Shown: positions 28,626-38,584, numbered from the stretch's first letter. The stretch: 64,000 nucleotides of DNA from Pseudomonas fluorescens (GCF_001648775.1 NZ_LVEJ01000003.1:124001-188000); one strand, 5' to 3'. Made by a program: numbers and translations. Notes: generated by a model from the sequence alone, not told the origin.

Positions 28626-30098
28626 ATGGCTGTTAACACCGATCGTGCAGGCAACAAACCGTTGATCGAAAGGCGTTCGATCGACTACATCCCGGAAGCG
28701 GAAAGACACGGTCGTCTGTTTAGCCAGTTCACCCTGTGGATGGGTGCCAACCTGCAAATCACCGCGATTGTCACCGGGGCATTGGCCGTGGTGCTGGGCG
28801 GTGATGTGTTCTGGTCGCTGATCGGTCTGTTGATCGGTCAATTGCTCGGCGGCGGGGTGATGGCGCTGCATGCCGCGCAAGGGCCGAAACTCGGTCTGCC
28901 GCAGATGATCTCAAGCCGCGTGCAGTTTGGAGTTTACGGCGCGGCGATCCCGATTGTGCTGGTGTGCCTGATGTACCTCGGTTTCACCGCGACGGGCACG
29001 GTACTTTCCGGCCAGGCGCTGGGCCAGTTGTTTGGCGTTAGCGACACCGTCGGCATTCTGCTTTTCGCCAGTGTCATCGTGGTGGTCACGGTGCTCGGTT
29101 ATCGGGTGATCCACTGGATCGGCCGTGTCGCCAGTGTCATCGGCGTGATCGCTTTCGTTTATCTGTTCAGCCGTCTGATCAGTCAGGTTGACGTCGGCGC
29201 ACTTCTGCAAATCCGTCATTTCAGCTGGAGCAGCTTCCTGCTCGCGGTATCGCTTGCCGCGTCCTGGCAGATCGCTTTCGGCCCGTACGTGGCTGACTAT
29301 TCCCGTTACCTGCCGAGCAAGACGTCGGCGGTAAAAACTTTCTTCGCTGCGGGTGCCGGTTCGGTTATTGGCGCACAGGTGGCGATGGTCCTCGGCGTCT
29401 TCGCGGCCGCTTCGGCCAACGGTCAATTCGCCGGTCACGAAGTCGCCTACATCGTCGGTCTGGGCGGCACTGGTGCCACCGCTGCGCTGCTGTACTTCAG
29501 CATCGCGTTCGGCAAGGTGACCATCTCGACGCTGAACTCCTACGGCAGTTTCATGTGCATCGCAACCATCATCAGTGGTTTCAAAGGCCACCTGACCGTT
29601 ACGCGCATGCAGCGTCTGGTGTTCGTGCTGGTGATCGTCGGTGCAGCGACCCTGATCGCGTTGCTCGGTCAGCATTCGTTCCTCGGGGCGTTCAAGTCTT
29701 TCATCCTGTTCCTGCTCGCGTTTTTCACACCGTGGAGCGCGATCAATCTGGTCGACTACTACTGCATCACCCGTGAGCGCTACGACGTGCCGGCGCTGGC
29801 CGATCCGAAGGGCCGCTACGGTCGCTGGAACCTGCTCGGCATCAGCGTTTATGTGTTCGGTGTGCTGGTGCAGCTGCCGTTCATCTCCACCAAGTTCTAC
29901 ACCGGCCCGCTGGTGGCGGCCCTCGGTGATGTGGATATCTCCTGGATCATCGGTCTGGTGCTGCCGGCCGTCGTCTATTACGTGTGCGCAAAAAAATGGC
30001 ACAGCGCGGTACCCGATCAACTGATTCTGCCGGTCGAGCAGAACAGCGTTGTACAACCTAAAACAAGCGGGGCCGGTCGCGCTGCGGCGCAGGCCTGA
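28626..30098 (+). CDS. hutTu: Cytosine-permease-type (NCS1) transporter, probable urocanate permease HutTu
   Basis: This 490-residue inner-membrane protein has about 12 transmembrane helices, beginning after an N-terminal cytoplasmic segment (RRSIDYIPEAERHGR, a characteristic NCS1 start). The substrate-pore region includes ASWQIAFGPYVADYSRYLPSKTS. NCS1 carriers take nucleobases, allantoin or similar rings. Position directly after hutU, and what I recall of the P. fluorescens hut locus, point to urocanate as substrate. A previous CodB-like label would be less specific. Confidence 0.88.
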   Translation: MAVNTDRAGNKPLIERRSIDYIPEAERHGRLFSQFTLWMGANLQITAIVTGALAVVLGGDVFWSLIGLLIGQLLGGGVMALHAAQGPKLGLPQMISSRVQFGVYGAAIPIVLVCLMYLGFTATGTVLSGQALGQLFGVSDTVGILLFASVIVVVTVLGYRVIHWIGRVASVIGVIAFVYLFSRLISQVDVGALLQIRHFSWSSFLLAVSLAASWQIAFGPYVADYSRYLPSKTSAVKTFFAAGAGSVIGAQVAMVLGVFAAASANGQFAGHEVAYIVGLGGTGATAALLYFSIAFGKVTISTLNSYGSFMCIATIISGFKGHLTVTRMQRLVFVLVIVGAATLIALLGQHSFLGAFKSFILFLLAFFTPWSAINLVDYYCITRERYDVPALADPKGRYGRWNLLGISVYVFGVLVQLPFISTKFYTGPLVAALGDVDISWIIGLVLPAVVYYVCAKKWHSAVPDQLILPVEQNSVVQPKTSGAGRAAAQA

Positions 30099-30167
30099 TT
30101 GGACGTGGACAGGGCTGGATGCCTCTTGACTGCCGTAAGCCAATTCATGATTAGGAGCGTCACAACA

Positions 30168-31136
30168 ATGAAATCGAACAAGACCCTGCTGACCACATTG
30201 CTGTCCATGGGCCTGTTGGCCAGTGCCGGTGCAACGCAAGCCGCCGGCTGGTGCGAATCGGGCAAACCGGTGAAATTCGCCGGGCTGAACTGGGAAAGCG
30301 GCATGCTCCTGACCGACGTCCTGCAAGTGGTGCTGGAGAAAGGCTACGACTGCAAGACCGACAGTTTGCCGGGCAACTCCATCACCATGGAAAACGCCCT
30401 GAGCAGCAACGATATTCAAGTGTTCGCCGAAGAGTGGGTCGGCCGCAGCGAGGTCTGGAACAAGGCCGAGAAGGCCGGCAAGGTCGTCGGTGTCGGCGCA
30501 CCTGTGGTGGGCGCTGTCGAAGGCTGGTACGTGCCACGTTACGTGATCGAAGGCGACGCCAAGCGCAAGCTGGAACCGAAAGCCCCGGACCTGAAAAACA
30601 TCGCTGACCTGGGCAAATACGCCGCCGTGTTCAAGGATGCCGAAGAGCCATCCAAGGGTCGCTTCTACAACTGCCCGGCCGGCTGGACCTGCGAACTCGA
30701 CAACAGCGAAATGCTGAAAAGCTACGGCCTGGAAAGCAGCTACACCAACTTCCGCCCGGGCACCGGCCCGGCGCTGGATGCGGCAGTGCTGTCGAGCTAC
30801 AAGCGCGGCGAGCCGATCCTGTTCTACTACTGGTCGCCAACCCCGCTGATGGGCCAGGTGGATCTGGTCAAGCTTGAAGAAAAACCCGGCGTCGACAAGA
30901 CCGTGAGCATCAAGGTTGGCCTGTCGAAGACCTTCCACGAACAGGCGCCGGAACTGGTCGCCGTGCTGGAAAAGGTCAACCTGCCGATCGACCTGCTAAA
31001 CCAGAACCTGGGTCGCATGGCCAAGGAGCGTATCGAGTCGCCAAAACTGGCGAAAATCTTCCTCAAGGAACATCCTGAGGTCTGGCATGCGTGGGTCAGT
31101 GACGACGCAGCCAAGAAAATCGACGCGGCGCTGTAG
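30168..31136 (+). CDS. hutX: Histidine ABC transporter, substrate-binding protein HutX
   Basis: This 322-residue periplasmic binding protein has a Sec signal peptide (MKSNKTLLTTLLSMGLLASAGATQA). The mature part is of the OpuAC (glycine betaine/proline) type, with WCESGKPVKFAGLNWESG and paired cysteines. It delivers substrate, presumably histidine here from the operon context, to HutW/HutV. The start at 30168 was chosen because it opens the signal peptide and has TAGGAG upstream; the frame is open 23 codons further back. Confidence 0.9.
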   Translation: MKSNKTLLTTLLSMGLLASAGATQAAGWCESGKPVKFAGLNWESGMLLTDVLQVVLEKGYDCKTDSLPGNSITMENALSSNDIQVFAEEWVGRSEVWNKAEKAGKVVGVGAPVVGAVEGWYVPRYVIEGDAKRKLEPKAPDLKNIADLGKYAAVFKDAEEPSKGRFYNCPAGWTCELDNSEMLKSYGLESSYTNFRPGTGPALDAAVLSSYKRGEPILFYYWSPTPLMGQVDLVKLEEKPGVDKTVSIKVGLSKTFHEQAPELVAVLEKVNLPIDLLNQNLGRMAKERIESPKLAKIFLKEHPEVWHAWVSDDAAKKIDAAL

Positions 31137-31219
31137 GTCGATACCTCCCGGTCAACCGTGAGGCAGGCCGGGAGATATGCCGTAAACGCTTGATTGAGAT
31201 TTCTGATTGAGAGCCGCTT

Positions 31220-32071
31220 ATGTTTCCCGAAAGCTTTACCTTTTCCATCGCCGACTGGGTCAACGGTTGGGTCGATTCGCTGGTCACCAATTACGGTGAT
31301 GTGTTCCGCCATATCTCCGACACGCTGCTGTGGGCCATCGTCAACCTCGAAGGCCTGCTGCGCGCAGCGCCGTGGTGGCTGATGCTGGCGATCGTCGGTG
31401 TGGTTGCCTGGCACGCCACGCGCAAAGTCGTGACCACGGCGGTCATCGTCGGTTTGTTGTTCCTGGTTGGCGCCGTTGGCCTGTGGGACAAGCTCATGCA
31501 AACGCTGGCGCTGATGATGGTCGCGACGATCATTTCGGTGCTGATCGGCATCCCGCTAGGGATTCTCTCGGCGCGCAGCAATCGCCTGCGTTCGGTGCTG
31601 ATGCCGCTGCTCGACATCATGCAAACCATGCCAAGTTTCGTGTACCTGATCCCGGTGCTGATGCTGTTCGGCCTGGGCAAGGTGCCGGCGATTTTCGCTA
31701 CCGTTATCTATGCCGCGCCGCCGCTGATTCGCCTGACTGATCTGGGCATTCGCCAGGTTGACGGCGAAGTGATGGAAGCGATCAACGCCTTCGGTGCCAA
31801 CCGCTGGCAGCAGCTGTTCGGCGTGCAACTGCCGCTGGCGCTGCCAAGCATCATGGCCGGGATCAACCAGACCACCATGATGGCCCTGTCGATGGTGGTG
31901 ATCGCCTCGATGATCGGCGCCCGTGGTCTGGGTGAAGATGTGCTGGTGGGGATTCAGACCCTCAACGTCGGACGGGGCCTCGAAGCCGGTCTGGCGATCG
32001 TGATTCTCGCAGTGGTCATCGACCGCATTACTCAGGCGTACGGTCGGCCACGGCATGAGGTGAGCAAATGA
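31220..32071 (+). CDS. hutW: Histidine ABC transporter, permease HutW
   Basis: This 283-residue inner-membrane permease is of the ProW/OpuAB type. It has an N-terminal amphipathic region (ADWVNGWVDSLVTNYGDVF) and about six membrane helices. The cytoplasmic EAA-like loop INAFGANRWQQLFGVQLPLALPSI contacts the ATPase. Its stop overlaps the hutV start by 4 bp. Confidence 0.92.
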   Translation: MFPESFTFSIADWVNGWVDSLVTNYGDVFRHISDTLLWAIVNLEGLLRAAPWWLMLAIVGVVAWHATRKVVTTAVIVGLLFLVGAVGLWDKLMQTLALMMVATIISVLIGIPLGILSARSNRLRSVLMPLLDIMQTMPSFVYLIPVLMLFGLGKVPAIFATVIYAAPPLIRLTDLGIRQVDGEVMEAINAFGANRWQQLFGVQLPLALPSIMAGINQTTMMALSMVVIASMIGARGLGEDVLVGIQTLNVGRGLEAGLAIVILAVVIDRITQAYGRPRHEVSK

Positions 32072-32898
32072 GCAACGCAACCGTGAGCAAGATCGAAGTC
32101 AAAAACGTCTTCAAGATTTTCGGCAACCGCGCCAAGGATGCGCTGGCCATGGTTGGTCAGGGCAAGACCAAGGATCAGGTGCTGAGCGAAACCGGTTGCG
32201 TGGTCGGCGTTAACGACCTGTCGCTGAGCATCGGCACCGGCGAAATCTTCGTGATCATGGGCCTGTCCGGTTCCGGCAAATCGACGCTGGTGCGCCACTT
32301 CAACCGGCTGATCGACCCAACCAGCGGCGCAATCCTTGTCGACGGCGTCGACATCCTGCAATACGACATGGATGCCCTGCGCGAATTTCGTCGGCACAAG
32401 ATCAGCATGGTGTTCCAGAGCTTCGGCCTGTTGCCGCACAAGACTGTGCTCGACAACGTCGCCTACGGCCTGAAAGTCCGTGGCGAGAGCAAGCAAATGT
32501 GCGCGGAACGCGCGCTGCACTGGATCAACACCGTAGGCCTCAAGGGCTACGAAAACAAATACCCGCACCAGCTCTCCGGCGGCATGCGCCAGCGTGTTGG
32601 TCTGGCCCGCGCTTTGGCGGCGGACACCGACATCATCCTGATGGACGAAGCGTTCAGTGCGCTGGATCCGCTGATCCGCGCCGAGATGCAGGACCAGTTG
32701 CTGGAGCTGCAGAAGACATTGCACAAGACCATCGTCTTTATCACCCATGACCTCGACGAGGCGGTGCGTATCGGCAACCGCATCGCGATTCTCAAGGATG
32801 GGCGACTGATTCAGGTCGGCACGCCACGCGAGATCCTGCATTCGCCGGCGGATGAGTATGTTGACCGGTTTGTTCAACGGCGTGCGGCGGTGGTTTAA
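32068..32898 (+). CDS. hutV: Histidine ABC transporter, ATP-binding protein HutV
   Basis: This 276-residue ATPase is related to ProV/OpuAA. It has Walker A GLSGSGKSTL, Q-loop VFQSFGLLPHKTV, signature LSGGMRQRVGLARAL, Walker B IILMDEAFSALDP and the H-loop FITHDLDEA. Unlike ProV (about 400 residues) it lacks C-terminal CBS domains, which fits a nutrient importer rather than an osmotically gated one. Overlaps hutW by 4 bp. Confidence 0.93.
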   Translation: MSNATVSKIEVKNVFKIFGNRAKDALAMVGQGKTKDQVLSETGCVVGVNDLSLSIGTGEIFVIMGLSGSGKSTLVRHFNRLIDPTSGAILVDGVDILQYDMDALREFRRHKISMVFQSFGLLPHKTVLDNVAYGLKVRGESKQMCAERALHWINTVGLKGYENKYPHQLSGGMRQRVGLARALAADTDIILMDEAFSALDPLIRAEMQDQLLELQKTLHKTIVFITHDLDEAVRIGNRIAILKDGRLIQVGTPREILHSPADEYVDRFVQRRAAVV

Positions 32899-32925
32899 CA
32901 GACTTGCGGTGAGGCTGGCGGCCCC

Positions 32926-32995
32926 TTCGCGAGCAAGCTCGCTCCCACAGGAGACCGCATTCCAATGTGGGAGCGAGCTTGCTCGCGAAGGGGCC
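32926..32995. repeat. REP pair (outward orientation) inside the hut operon
   Basis: TTCGCGAGCAAGCTCGCTCCCAC followed by GTGGGAGCGAGCTTGCTCGCGAA, with matching outer GGCCCC-type bases (GCCCC / GGGGCC) that extend the stem. Lies between hutV and hutH1. Confidence 0.88.
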
Positions 32996-33031
32996 GGCAG
33001 GCCTGCATCAATACTACGGTTGAGGTTTTAG

Positions 33032-34555
33032 ATGTCCCAGGCTGAAAAAATCGTTATCACCGGCGATCATCTGCGTTGGCAGGACGTGGTCGCCGTCGCC
33101 CGTCACGGCGCTCAACTCGAACTGTCGAGCGACACCTGGGCGCGCATCGAAAACGCGCAAGGCATCGTCCAGCGCATCGTCGAAAGCGGCGAGCGCGCCT
33201 ATGGCGTCAATACCGGCCTGGGTGGTTTGTCCAACGTTTCGCTTAAAGACGAACAACTCAGCCAGCTCTCGCGCAACACCTTGCTCAGCCATGCCTGCGG
33301 CGTCGGCCCGGTGCTCGCCGAAGAGCAGACCCGCGCCATAATCTGCGCGGCGATCCACAACTACAGCCACGGCAAATCCGGCATTCATCGCCGGGTCGTC
33401 GAAGCGCTGCTGGCGCTGCTCAATCGCGGCATCACCCCGCAAGTGCCGTCGCAAGGTTCGGTGGGCTATCTGACGCACATGGCGCACATCGGCATCACGC
33501 TGCTCGGCGTTGGCAATGTCAGCTATCGCGGGCAGATCACTTCGGCGCAACAGGCGCTGGCCGAAGAAGGCCTGCAACCGGTGCAGCTCGGCGCGAAGGA
33601 CGGTTTGTGTCTGGTCAACGGCACGCCATGCATGACCGGCCTCAGCTGTCTGGCGATTGCCGATGCCACGCGTCTGGTGCAGTGGGCCGATGTCATCGGT
33701 GCGATGAGTTTCGAGGCGCAGCGCGGTCAGATCGACGCGTTCGACGCCGAGATCATCGCGTTGAAACCGCACCCGGGCATGCAGCACGTCGGCATCAATT
33801 TGCGCGCGCTGCTCGATGGCAGCGAAGTGATCGCCTCGAGTAAAGGCATTCGCACTCAGGATGCGTTAAGCATCCGTTCGATTCCGCAGGTGCATGGCGC
33901 CGCGCGCGATCAACTGGAGCATGCGCTCAAACAGGTCGAAGCCGAACTCAACGGCTGCACCGACAACCCGCTGTTGCTGGGGACACCGGGCAATTTCCGG
34001 GTGATGTCGCAAGCCAACCCGCATGGCCAATCGGTGGCGATGGCGGCCGATTTGCTGGCGATTGCCATGGCCGAAATCGGCTCGATTGCCGAGCGTCGCC
34101 TCGATCGTCTGGTCAACCCGCACGTCAGTGGTTTGCCGGCGTTTCTGGTGGCCAATCCGGGGGTTAACTCGGGGATGATGATCGTCCAGTACGTTGCCGC
34201 GTCGCTGTGCGCGGAAAACCGCCAATTGGCGCAACCGGCGGTGCTCGACAACTACATCACTTCGGGTCTGCAGGAAGACCATCTGAGCATGGGCACCAAC
34301 GCTGCGCTGAAACTGCATCGCGCTTTGGAAAACTGCACGCAGATCCTCGCCATCGAATATTTGCTGGCGGCGCAGGCGTTTGAATTCCTCAAGGAACAAC
34401 GCTTCGGCGCGGGCACCGATATCGCTTGGCGACTGCTGCGCGAAAAAGTCCCGGCCTATGATCAGGATCGTTGGCTGGCGCCGGATATCGCTGCCGCTGC
34501 GAGCGTGTTGAAAGCCCCGAATCTGCTGCGCAACGTTTTACCGAATTTGCACTGA
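33032..34555 (+). CDS. hutH1: HAL/PAL-family protein HutH1, lacking the MIO triad
   Basis: This 507-residue member of the aromatic amino-acid ammonia-lyase superfamily is clearly homologous along its whole length to HutH2. Family features are kept: [38 protein letters not shown] and QEDHLSMG. The Ala-Ser-Gly triad that cyclises to the MIO electrophile is absent: where HutH2 reads [14 protein letters not shown], this protein has [11 protein letters not shown] (residues 142-152), about three residues shorter. The catalytic Tyr of DPYSLR is also replaced, by Leu279 (DALSIR). It is therefore probably not a normal histidase. It may be a pseudoenzyme, a partner of HutH2, or a different lyase/isomerase. 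The reading frame is intact. Confidence 0.88.
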   Translation: MSQAEKIVITGDHLRWQDVVAVARHGAQLELSSDTWARIENAQGIVQRIVESGERAYGVNTGLGGLSNVSLKDEQLSQLSRNTLLSHACGVGPVLAEEQTRAIICAAIHNYSHGKSGIHRRVVEALLALLNRGITPQVPSQGSVGYLTHMAHIGITLLGVGNVSYRGQITSAQQALAEEGLQPVQLGAKDGLCLVNGTPCMTGLSCLAIADATRLVQWADVIGAMSFEAQRGQIDAFDAEIIALKPHPGMQHVGINLRALLDGSEVIASSKGIRTQDALSIRSIPQVHGAARDQLEHALKQVEAELNGCTDNPLLLGTPGNFRVMSQANPHGQSVAMAADLLAIAMAEIGSIAERRLDRLVNPHVSGLPAFLVANPGVNSGMMIVQYVAASLCAENRQLAQPAVLDNYITSGLQEDHLSMGTNAALKLHRALENCTQILAIEYLLAAQAFEFLKEQRFGAGTDIAWRLLREKVPAYDQDRWLAPDIAAAASVLKAPNLLRNVLPNLH

Positions 34556-34671
34556 AAAATACCCACGCCAGCGTGCCAAGGCGCGACTCCCCAAAAGGCG
34601 AGACGCGACGGACAACGGACATCTCCGGAGCGTCTGGCGAGTTAATAACAAACTCTCAAAAGGAGCACAAA
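34556..34671. other. Spacer between hutH1 and hutH2
   Basis: This 116-bp spacer contains an imperfect inverted pair (GCGAGACGC / GCGTCTGGCGAG region) and the hutH2 ribosome-binding site AAGGAG. From memory, some P. fluorescens strains carry a histidine permease gene (hutTh) here; no trace of one is visible. Confidence 0.6.
34644..34651 (+). promoter_or_regulatory. Crc/Hfq-type A-rich motif before hutH2
   Basis: AATAACAA (AANAANAA type) lies about 10 bp upstream of the AAGGAG ribosome-binding site of hutH2, a position suited to Hfq-Crc repression of translation. Confidence 0.5.
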
Positions 34672-36204
34672 ATGACTGCGCTGAACCTGATTCCCGGCCA
34701 ACTGAGCCTGGCCCAACTGCGTGACGTCTACCAGAACCCGGTCAAGCTGACGCTCGACAACAGCGCATCGCAGCAGATCGAAGCCAGCGTCGCCTGCGTC
34801 GAGCAGATCCTCGCCGAGAACCGCATCGCCTACGGCATCAACACCGGTTTCGGCCTGCTGGCCTCGACGCGCATTGCCAGCGAAGACCTGGAAAACCTGC
34901 AGCGCTCGCTGGTGTTGTCCCATGCCGCCGGTGTTGGCGTGCCGATCAGCGATGAGCTGGTGCGTTTGATCATGGTGCTCAAGGTCAACAGCCTCAGCCG
35001 TGGCTTTTCCGGCATTCGCCGTGTGGTGATTGATGCGCTGATCGCGCTGATCAATGCCGAGGTCTATCCGCACATTCCGCTGAAAGGTTCGGTGGGCGCG
35101 TCGGGCGACCTGGCGCCGTTGGCGCACATGTCGCTGGTGCTGCTGGGAGAGGGCAAGGCGCGCTACAAGGGTGAGTGGATGGAAGCTACTGAAGCGCTGA
35201 AAGTCGCCGGCCTGACGCCGCTGACTTTAGCGGCTAAAGAAGGTCTGGCGCTGCTCAACGGCACGCAGGTTTCCACCGCGTTTGCATTGCGTGGTCTGTT
35301 TGAAGGTGAAGATCTGTTTGCCGGTGCCTTGGCGCTGGGTGGTCTGACGGTTGAAGCTGTTTTGGGTTCGCGCTCGCCGTTCGATGCGCGCATTCATGCG
35401 GCGCGTGGCCAGAAAGGTCAGATCGACGCCGCCGCGGCTTACCGCGATCTGCTCGGTGAGCGCAGCGAAGTTTCTGATTCGCATCAGAACTGCGAGAAGG
35501 TTCAGGATCCGTACTCGCTGCGCTGCCAGCCGCAAGTCATGGGCGCTTGCCTGACCCAGTTCCGTCAGGCGGCTGAAGTGCTCGCGGTTGAAGCCAACGC
35601 CGTTTCCGATAACCCGCTGGTCTTCGCCGCTGAAGGCGACGTGATTTCCGGTGGCAACTTCCACGCCGAACCGGTGGCCATGGCCGCCGACAACATGGCG
35701 CTGGCCATCGCCGAAATCGGCTCGCTGAGCGAACGCCGCATCTCGCTGATGATGGACAAACACATGTCGCAACTGCCGCCGTTCCTCGTCGCCAATGGCG
35801 GGGTGAACTCCGGGTTCATGATTGCTCAAGTGACCGCTGCGGCACTGGCCAGCGAGAACAAGGCATTGTCGCACCCGCATTCGGTGGACAGCCTGCCGAC
35901 CTCGGCCAACCAGGAAGACCACGTTTCTATGGCGCCGGCCGCCGGCAAGCGTCTGTGGGAAATGGCTGAAAATACCCGCGGGATTCTTGCCGTGGAATGG
36001 CTGGCGGCGGTGCAGGGCCTGGATCTGCGCAATGGTCTGAAGACCTCGGCGAAGCTGGAACAGGCGCGGGCGATTTTGCGTAAGGAAGTGCCGTTCTATG
36101 AGAAGGACCGCTTTTTTGCGCCGGACATTAACGCGGCGACTGAACTGTTGGCTTCGCGGTGTTTGAGTGAGCTGGTTTCGGCGAAGTTGCTGCCTAGTTT
36201 GTAA
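34672..36204 (+). CDS. hutH2: Histidine ammonia-lyase (histidase) HutH2
   Basis: This histidase deaminates L-histidine to urocanate, the first pathway step. The 510-residue protein carries the MIO-forming triad Ala143-Ser144-Gly145 in [14 protein letters not shown], the general base Tyr54 in [19 protein letters not shown] with the second catalytic Tyr, and NQEDHVSMA. Length matches the structurally known P. putida enzyme (510). The start at 34672 has AAGGAG upstream; the frame is open much further back through the spacer, but that is not used. This is the only canonical histidase in the window. Confidence 0.97.
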   Translation: MTALNLIPGQLSLAQLRDVYQNPVKLTLDNSASQQIEASVACVEQILAENRIAYGINTGFGLLASTRIASEDLENLQRSLVLSHAAGVGVPISDELVRLIMVLKVNSLSRGFSGIRRVVIDALIALINAEVYPHIPLKGSVGASGDLAPLAHMSLVLLGEGKARYKGEWMEATEALKVAGLTPLTLAAKEGLALLNGTQVSTAFALRGLFEGEDLFAGALALGGLTVEAVLGSRSPFDARIHAARGQKGQIDAAAAYRDLLGERSEVSDSHQNCEKVQDPYSLRCQPQVMGACLTQFRQAAEVLAVEANAVSDNPLVFAAEGDVISGGNFHAEPVAMAADNMALAIAEIGSLSERRISLMMDKHMSQLPPFLVANGGVNSGFMIAQVTAAALASENKALSHPHSVDSLPTSANQEDHVSMAPAAGKRLWEMAENTRGILAVEWLAAVQGLDLRNGLKTSAKLEQARAILRKEVPFYEKDRFFAPDINAATELLASRCLSELVSAKLLPSL

Positions 36205-36245
36205 GTGTGTTTTCAGGGGGAGTTTTGTTGTTAGTGAAATCGATC

Positions 36246-36520
36246 CCCCTCACCCCAGCCCTCTCCCCCAAGGGGGAGAGGGGGAAGGGAGCCGATCTTC
36301 AGGGGTTTCAGAATTTGAGTTCGGCTCAGGAATTTCAGGTCGATGTACTTCGACAGAGCAACCCGGTCAGTCCTTTTTCTTCCTGGCGTGAGAGGGAAAA
36401 GGGCGCCGATCTCGGGAAGCTTCAAGGCCTGAGTTCGACACCGAAACTCCAGGTCGATGTACCTCGACAGAACAACACGGTCAGTCCCCTCTCCCTCCGG
36501 GAGAGGGCTAGGGTGAGGGG
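36246..36520. repeat. MITE-like dispersed repeat, copy 4 (dimeric, subtype A) inside the hut operon
   Basis: The element is in opposite orientation to copies 1 and 3 and has two tandem cores. Each contains GCCGATCT..., a GAGTTCG(G/A)C word, CAGGTCGATGTAC(T/C)TCGACAGA and CGGTCAGTCC. They are joined by a degenerate junction (about 36369-36410) in which the CTCTCCC/GGGAGAG ends have decayed to TTTTTCTTCC...GAGAGGGAAAAGG. It lies between hutH2 and hutI. Confidence 0.8.
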
Positions 36521-36564
36521 CTTTTCAAGGCCTCCCACCAAACCAGCCCAAACGGAGGCCAACA

Positions 36565-37770
36565 GTGAAAACCCTCTGGCAACACTGCCACGTCGCAACC
36601 ATGGCGCAAGGCGTCTACTCGATCATCGAGGACGCGGCCATCGTGACGTCCGGTGCGCTCATCGAGTGGATCGGCCCGCGTAATCAACTGCCCTCCGGCG
36701 AATACCCGGCGGTCAATGATCTGCAAGGCGCGTGGGTCACCCCCGGCCTGATTGATTGCCACACCCACACGGTGTTCGGTGGCAACCGCAGCGGCGAGTT
36801 CGAAAAACGCCTGCAAGGCGTCAGCTATGCGGAGATCGCCGCGTCCGGTGGCGGCATCGCCAGCACCGTGCGCGCGACTCGCGAAGCCACTGAAGACGAG
36901 CTGTTCGCCAGCGCCGCCAAACGCCTGAAAAGCCTGATGCGCGACGGCGTCACCACGGTCGAAATGAAGTCCGGTTACGGCCTCGATCTGGCCAACGAGC
37001 GCAAAATCCTCCGGGTCATCCGTCGTCTGCAGAAGGAGCTGCCGATCAGCGTGCGCAGCACCTGCCTCGCCGCCCATGCGTTGCCGCCGGAATACAAGGA
37101 TCGCGCCGACGATTACATCAATCTGATCTGCACAGAGATGCTTCCTGCGCTGGCCGCCGAAGGTCTGGTCGATGCCGTGGATGCTTTCTGCGAATACCTG
37201 GCGTTCTCGCCTGAGCAAGTCGAGCGCGTGTTCATCGCCGCACAAAAACTCGGTCTGCCGGTGAAGCTGCACGCTGAACAGTTGTCATCGCTGCACGGCT
37301 CCAGCCTCGCTGCGCGCTATAAAGCGTTGTCCGCCGATCATCTGGAATTCATGGACGAGGCCGACGCCATTGCCATGGCCGAGTCCGACACCGTCGCGGT
37401 GCTGCTGCCGGGCGCGTTCTACTTCCTGCGTGAGACCCAGTTGCCGCCGATGGAAGCCCTGCGCAAGCACAAGGTGAAAATCGCCATCGCCAGCGACCTC
37501 AACCCCGGTACTTCGCCGGCGCTGTCGTTGCGCCTGATGCTGAACATGGCTTGCACCTGCTTTCGCATGACCCCGGAAGAAGCCTTGGCCGGCGCCACCA
37601 TCCATGCGGCGCAAGCGCTGGGCATGGCTGATACTCACGGTTCGCTGGAAGTCGGCAAGGTCGCGGATTTCGTGGCCTGGCATATTGATCGTCCGGCGGA
37701 TCTGGCCTATTGGCTCGGCGGCGATCTGGACAAACGCGTCGTGCGTCACGGCGTCGAATCAAGTCTGTAG
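36565..37770 (+). CDS. hutI: Imidazolonepropionase
   Basis: HutI opens the ring of imidazolone-5-propionate to give N-formimidoylglutamate, the third step. The 401-residue amidohydrolase shows the metal-binding HTH in [18 protein letters not shown], substrate-binding segments [13 protein letters not shown] and [17 protein letters not shown], and the catalytic Asp in [11 protein letters not shown]. It starts with GTG at 36565. hutG begins 10 bp downstream. Confidence 0.97.
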   Translation: MKTLWQHCHVATMAQGVYSIIEDAAIVTSGALIEWIGPRNQLPSGEYPAVNDLQGAWVTPGLIDCHTHTVFGGNRSGEFEKRLQGVSYAEIAASGGGIASTVRATREATEDELFASAAKRLKSLMRDGVTTVEMKSGYGLDLANERKILRVIRRLQKELPISVRSTCLAAHALPPEYKDRADDYINLICTEMLPALAAEGLVDAVDAFCEYLAFSPEQVERVFIAAQKLGLPVKLHAEQLSSLHGSSLAARYKALSADHLEFMDEADAIAMAESDTVAVLLPGAFYFLRETQLPPMEALRKHKVKIAIASDLNPGTSPALSLRLMLNMACTCFRMTPEEALAGATIHAAQALGMADTHGSLEVGKVADFVAWHIDRPADLAYWLGGDLDKRVVRHGVESSL

Positions 37771-37780
37771 GAGGGCGGTT

Positions 37781-38584
37781 GTGGATAAGGTTCTGAATTT
37801 CAAACAAGGTCGCGTGCCGCTGCTGATCAGCATGCCGCATGCCGGTGTGCGGTTGACGCCTGCGGTAGAAGCCGGGCTGATCGCGGACGCGAAAAGCCTG
37901 CCGGACACTGACTGGCACATTCCCCAGCTCTACGATTTCGCTGAAGAACTGGGCGCCAGTACCTTGGCCGCCGAGTATTCGCGGTTTGTTATCGATCTGA
38001 ATCGTCCGTCCGATGACAAACCGCTGTACGCCGGTGCAACCACCGGGCTGTATCCAGCGACGCTGTTCGACGGCATTCCGTTGTTCCGCGAAGGGCACGA
38101 GCCATCGAAAGAAGAGCGCGCAACCTATCTGGAGCAGATCTGGACGCCGTATCACCGCACGCTTCAGGAAGAGCTGGCGCGGTTGAAGGCCGAATTCGGT
38201 TACGCGCTGCTGTTCGATGCGCACTCGATCCGCTCGATCATCCCGCACCTGTTCGACGGCAAACTGCCGGACTTCAACCTCGGCACCTTCAATGGCGCCA
38301 GTTGTGATCCGCAATTGGCTGCACAACTGGAAGCGATCTGCGCACGCCACGGCGATTACAGCCATGTCCTCAACGGGCGCTTCAAGGGCGGCCATATCAC
38401 CCGTCATTACGGCAACCCGGCGCAGAACATCCACGCGGTGCAACTGGAACTGGGCCAGTGCACGTACATGGAAGAGTTCGAACCGTTCCGCTATCGCACC
38501 GATCTGGCCGAGCCGACACGGGTGGTGCTCAAAGAATTGCTGCAAGGCTATCTGGCGTGGGGCCAAAAACACTACAGCGAGTAA
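37781..38584 (+). CDS. hutG: N-formylglutamate deformylase (amidohydrolase)
   Basis: HutG hydrolyses N-formylglutamate to glutamate and formate, the last step of the five-enzyme route and the partner of HutF. The 267-residue protein has LLISMPHAGVRLTP near the N-terminus, a metal site in LLFDAHSIRS and the late HYGNPAQNIHAVQLELGQCTYM block. It starts with GTG at 37781, 10 bp after the hutI stop and just behind an AGGAGGGCGG ribosome-binding site. Last gene of the operon. Confidence 0.96.
   Translation: MDKVLNFKQGRVPLLISMPHAGVRLTPAVEAGLIADAKSLPDTDWHIPQLYDFAEELGASTLAAEYSRFVIDLNRPSDDKPLYAGATTGLYPATLFDGIPLFREGHEPSKEERATYLEQIWTPYHRTLQEELARLKAEFGYALLFDAHSIRSIIPHLFDGKLPDFNLGTFNGASCDPQLAAQLEAICARHGDYSHVLNGRFKGGHITRHYGNPAQNIHAVQLELGQCTYMEEFEPFRYRTDLAEPTRVVLKELLQGYLAWGQKHYSE

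Noticed and set aside
28911..30938. 675-codon antisense frame across the urocanate permease and hutX
   Set aside because: It spans two unrelated sense genes and their spacer, with a composition typical of shadow frames.
34556..34671. Remnant of a hutTh permease gene
   Set aside because: The spacer has no hydrophobic coding stretch in any frame; absence is clear but a relic cannot be shown.
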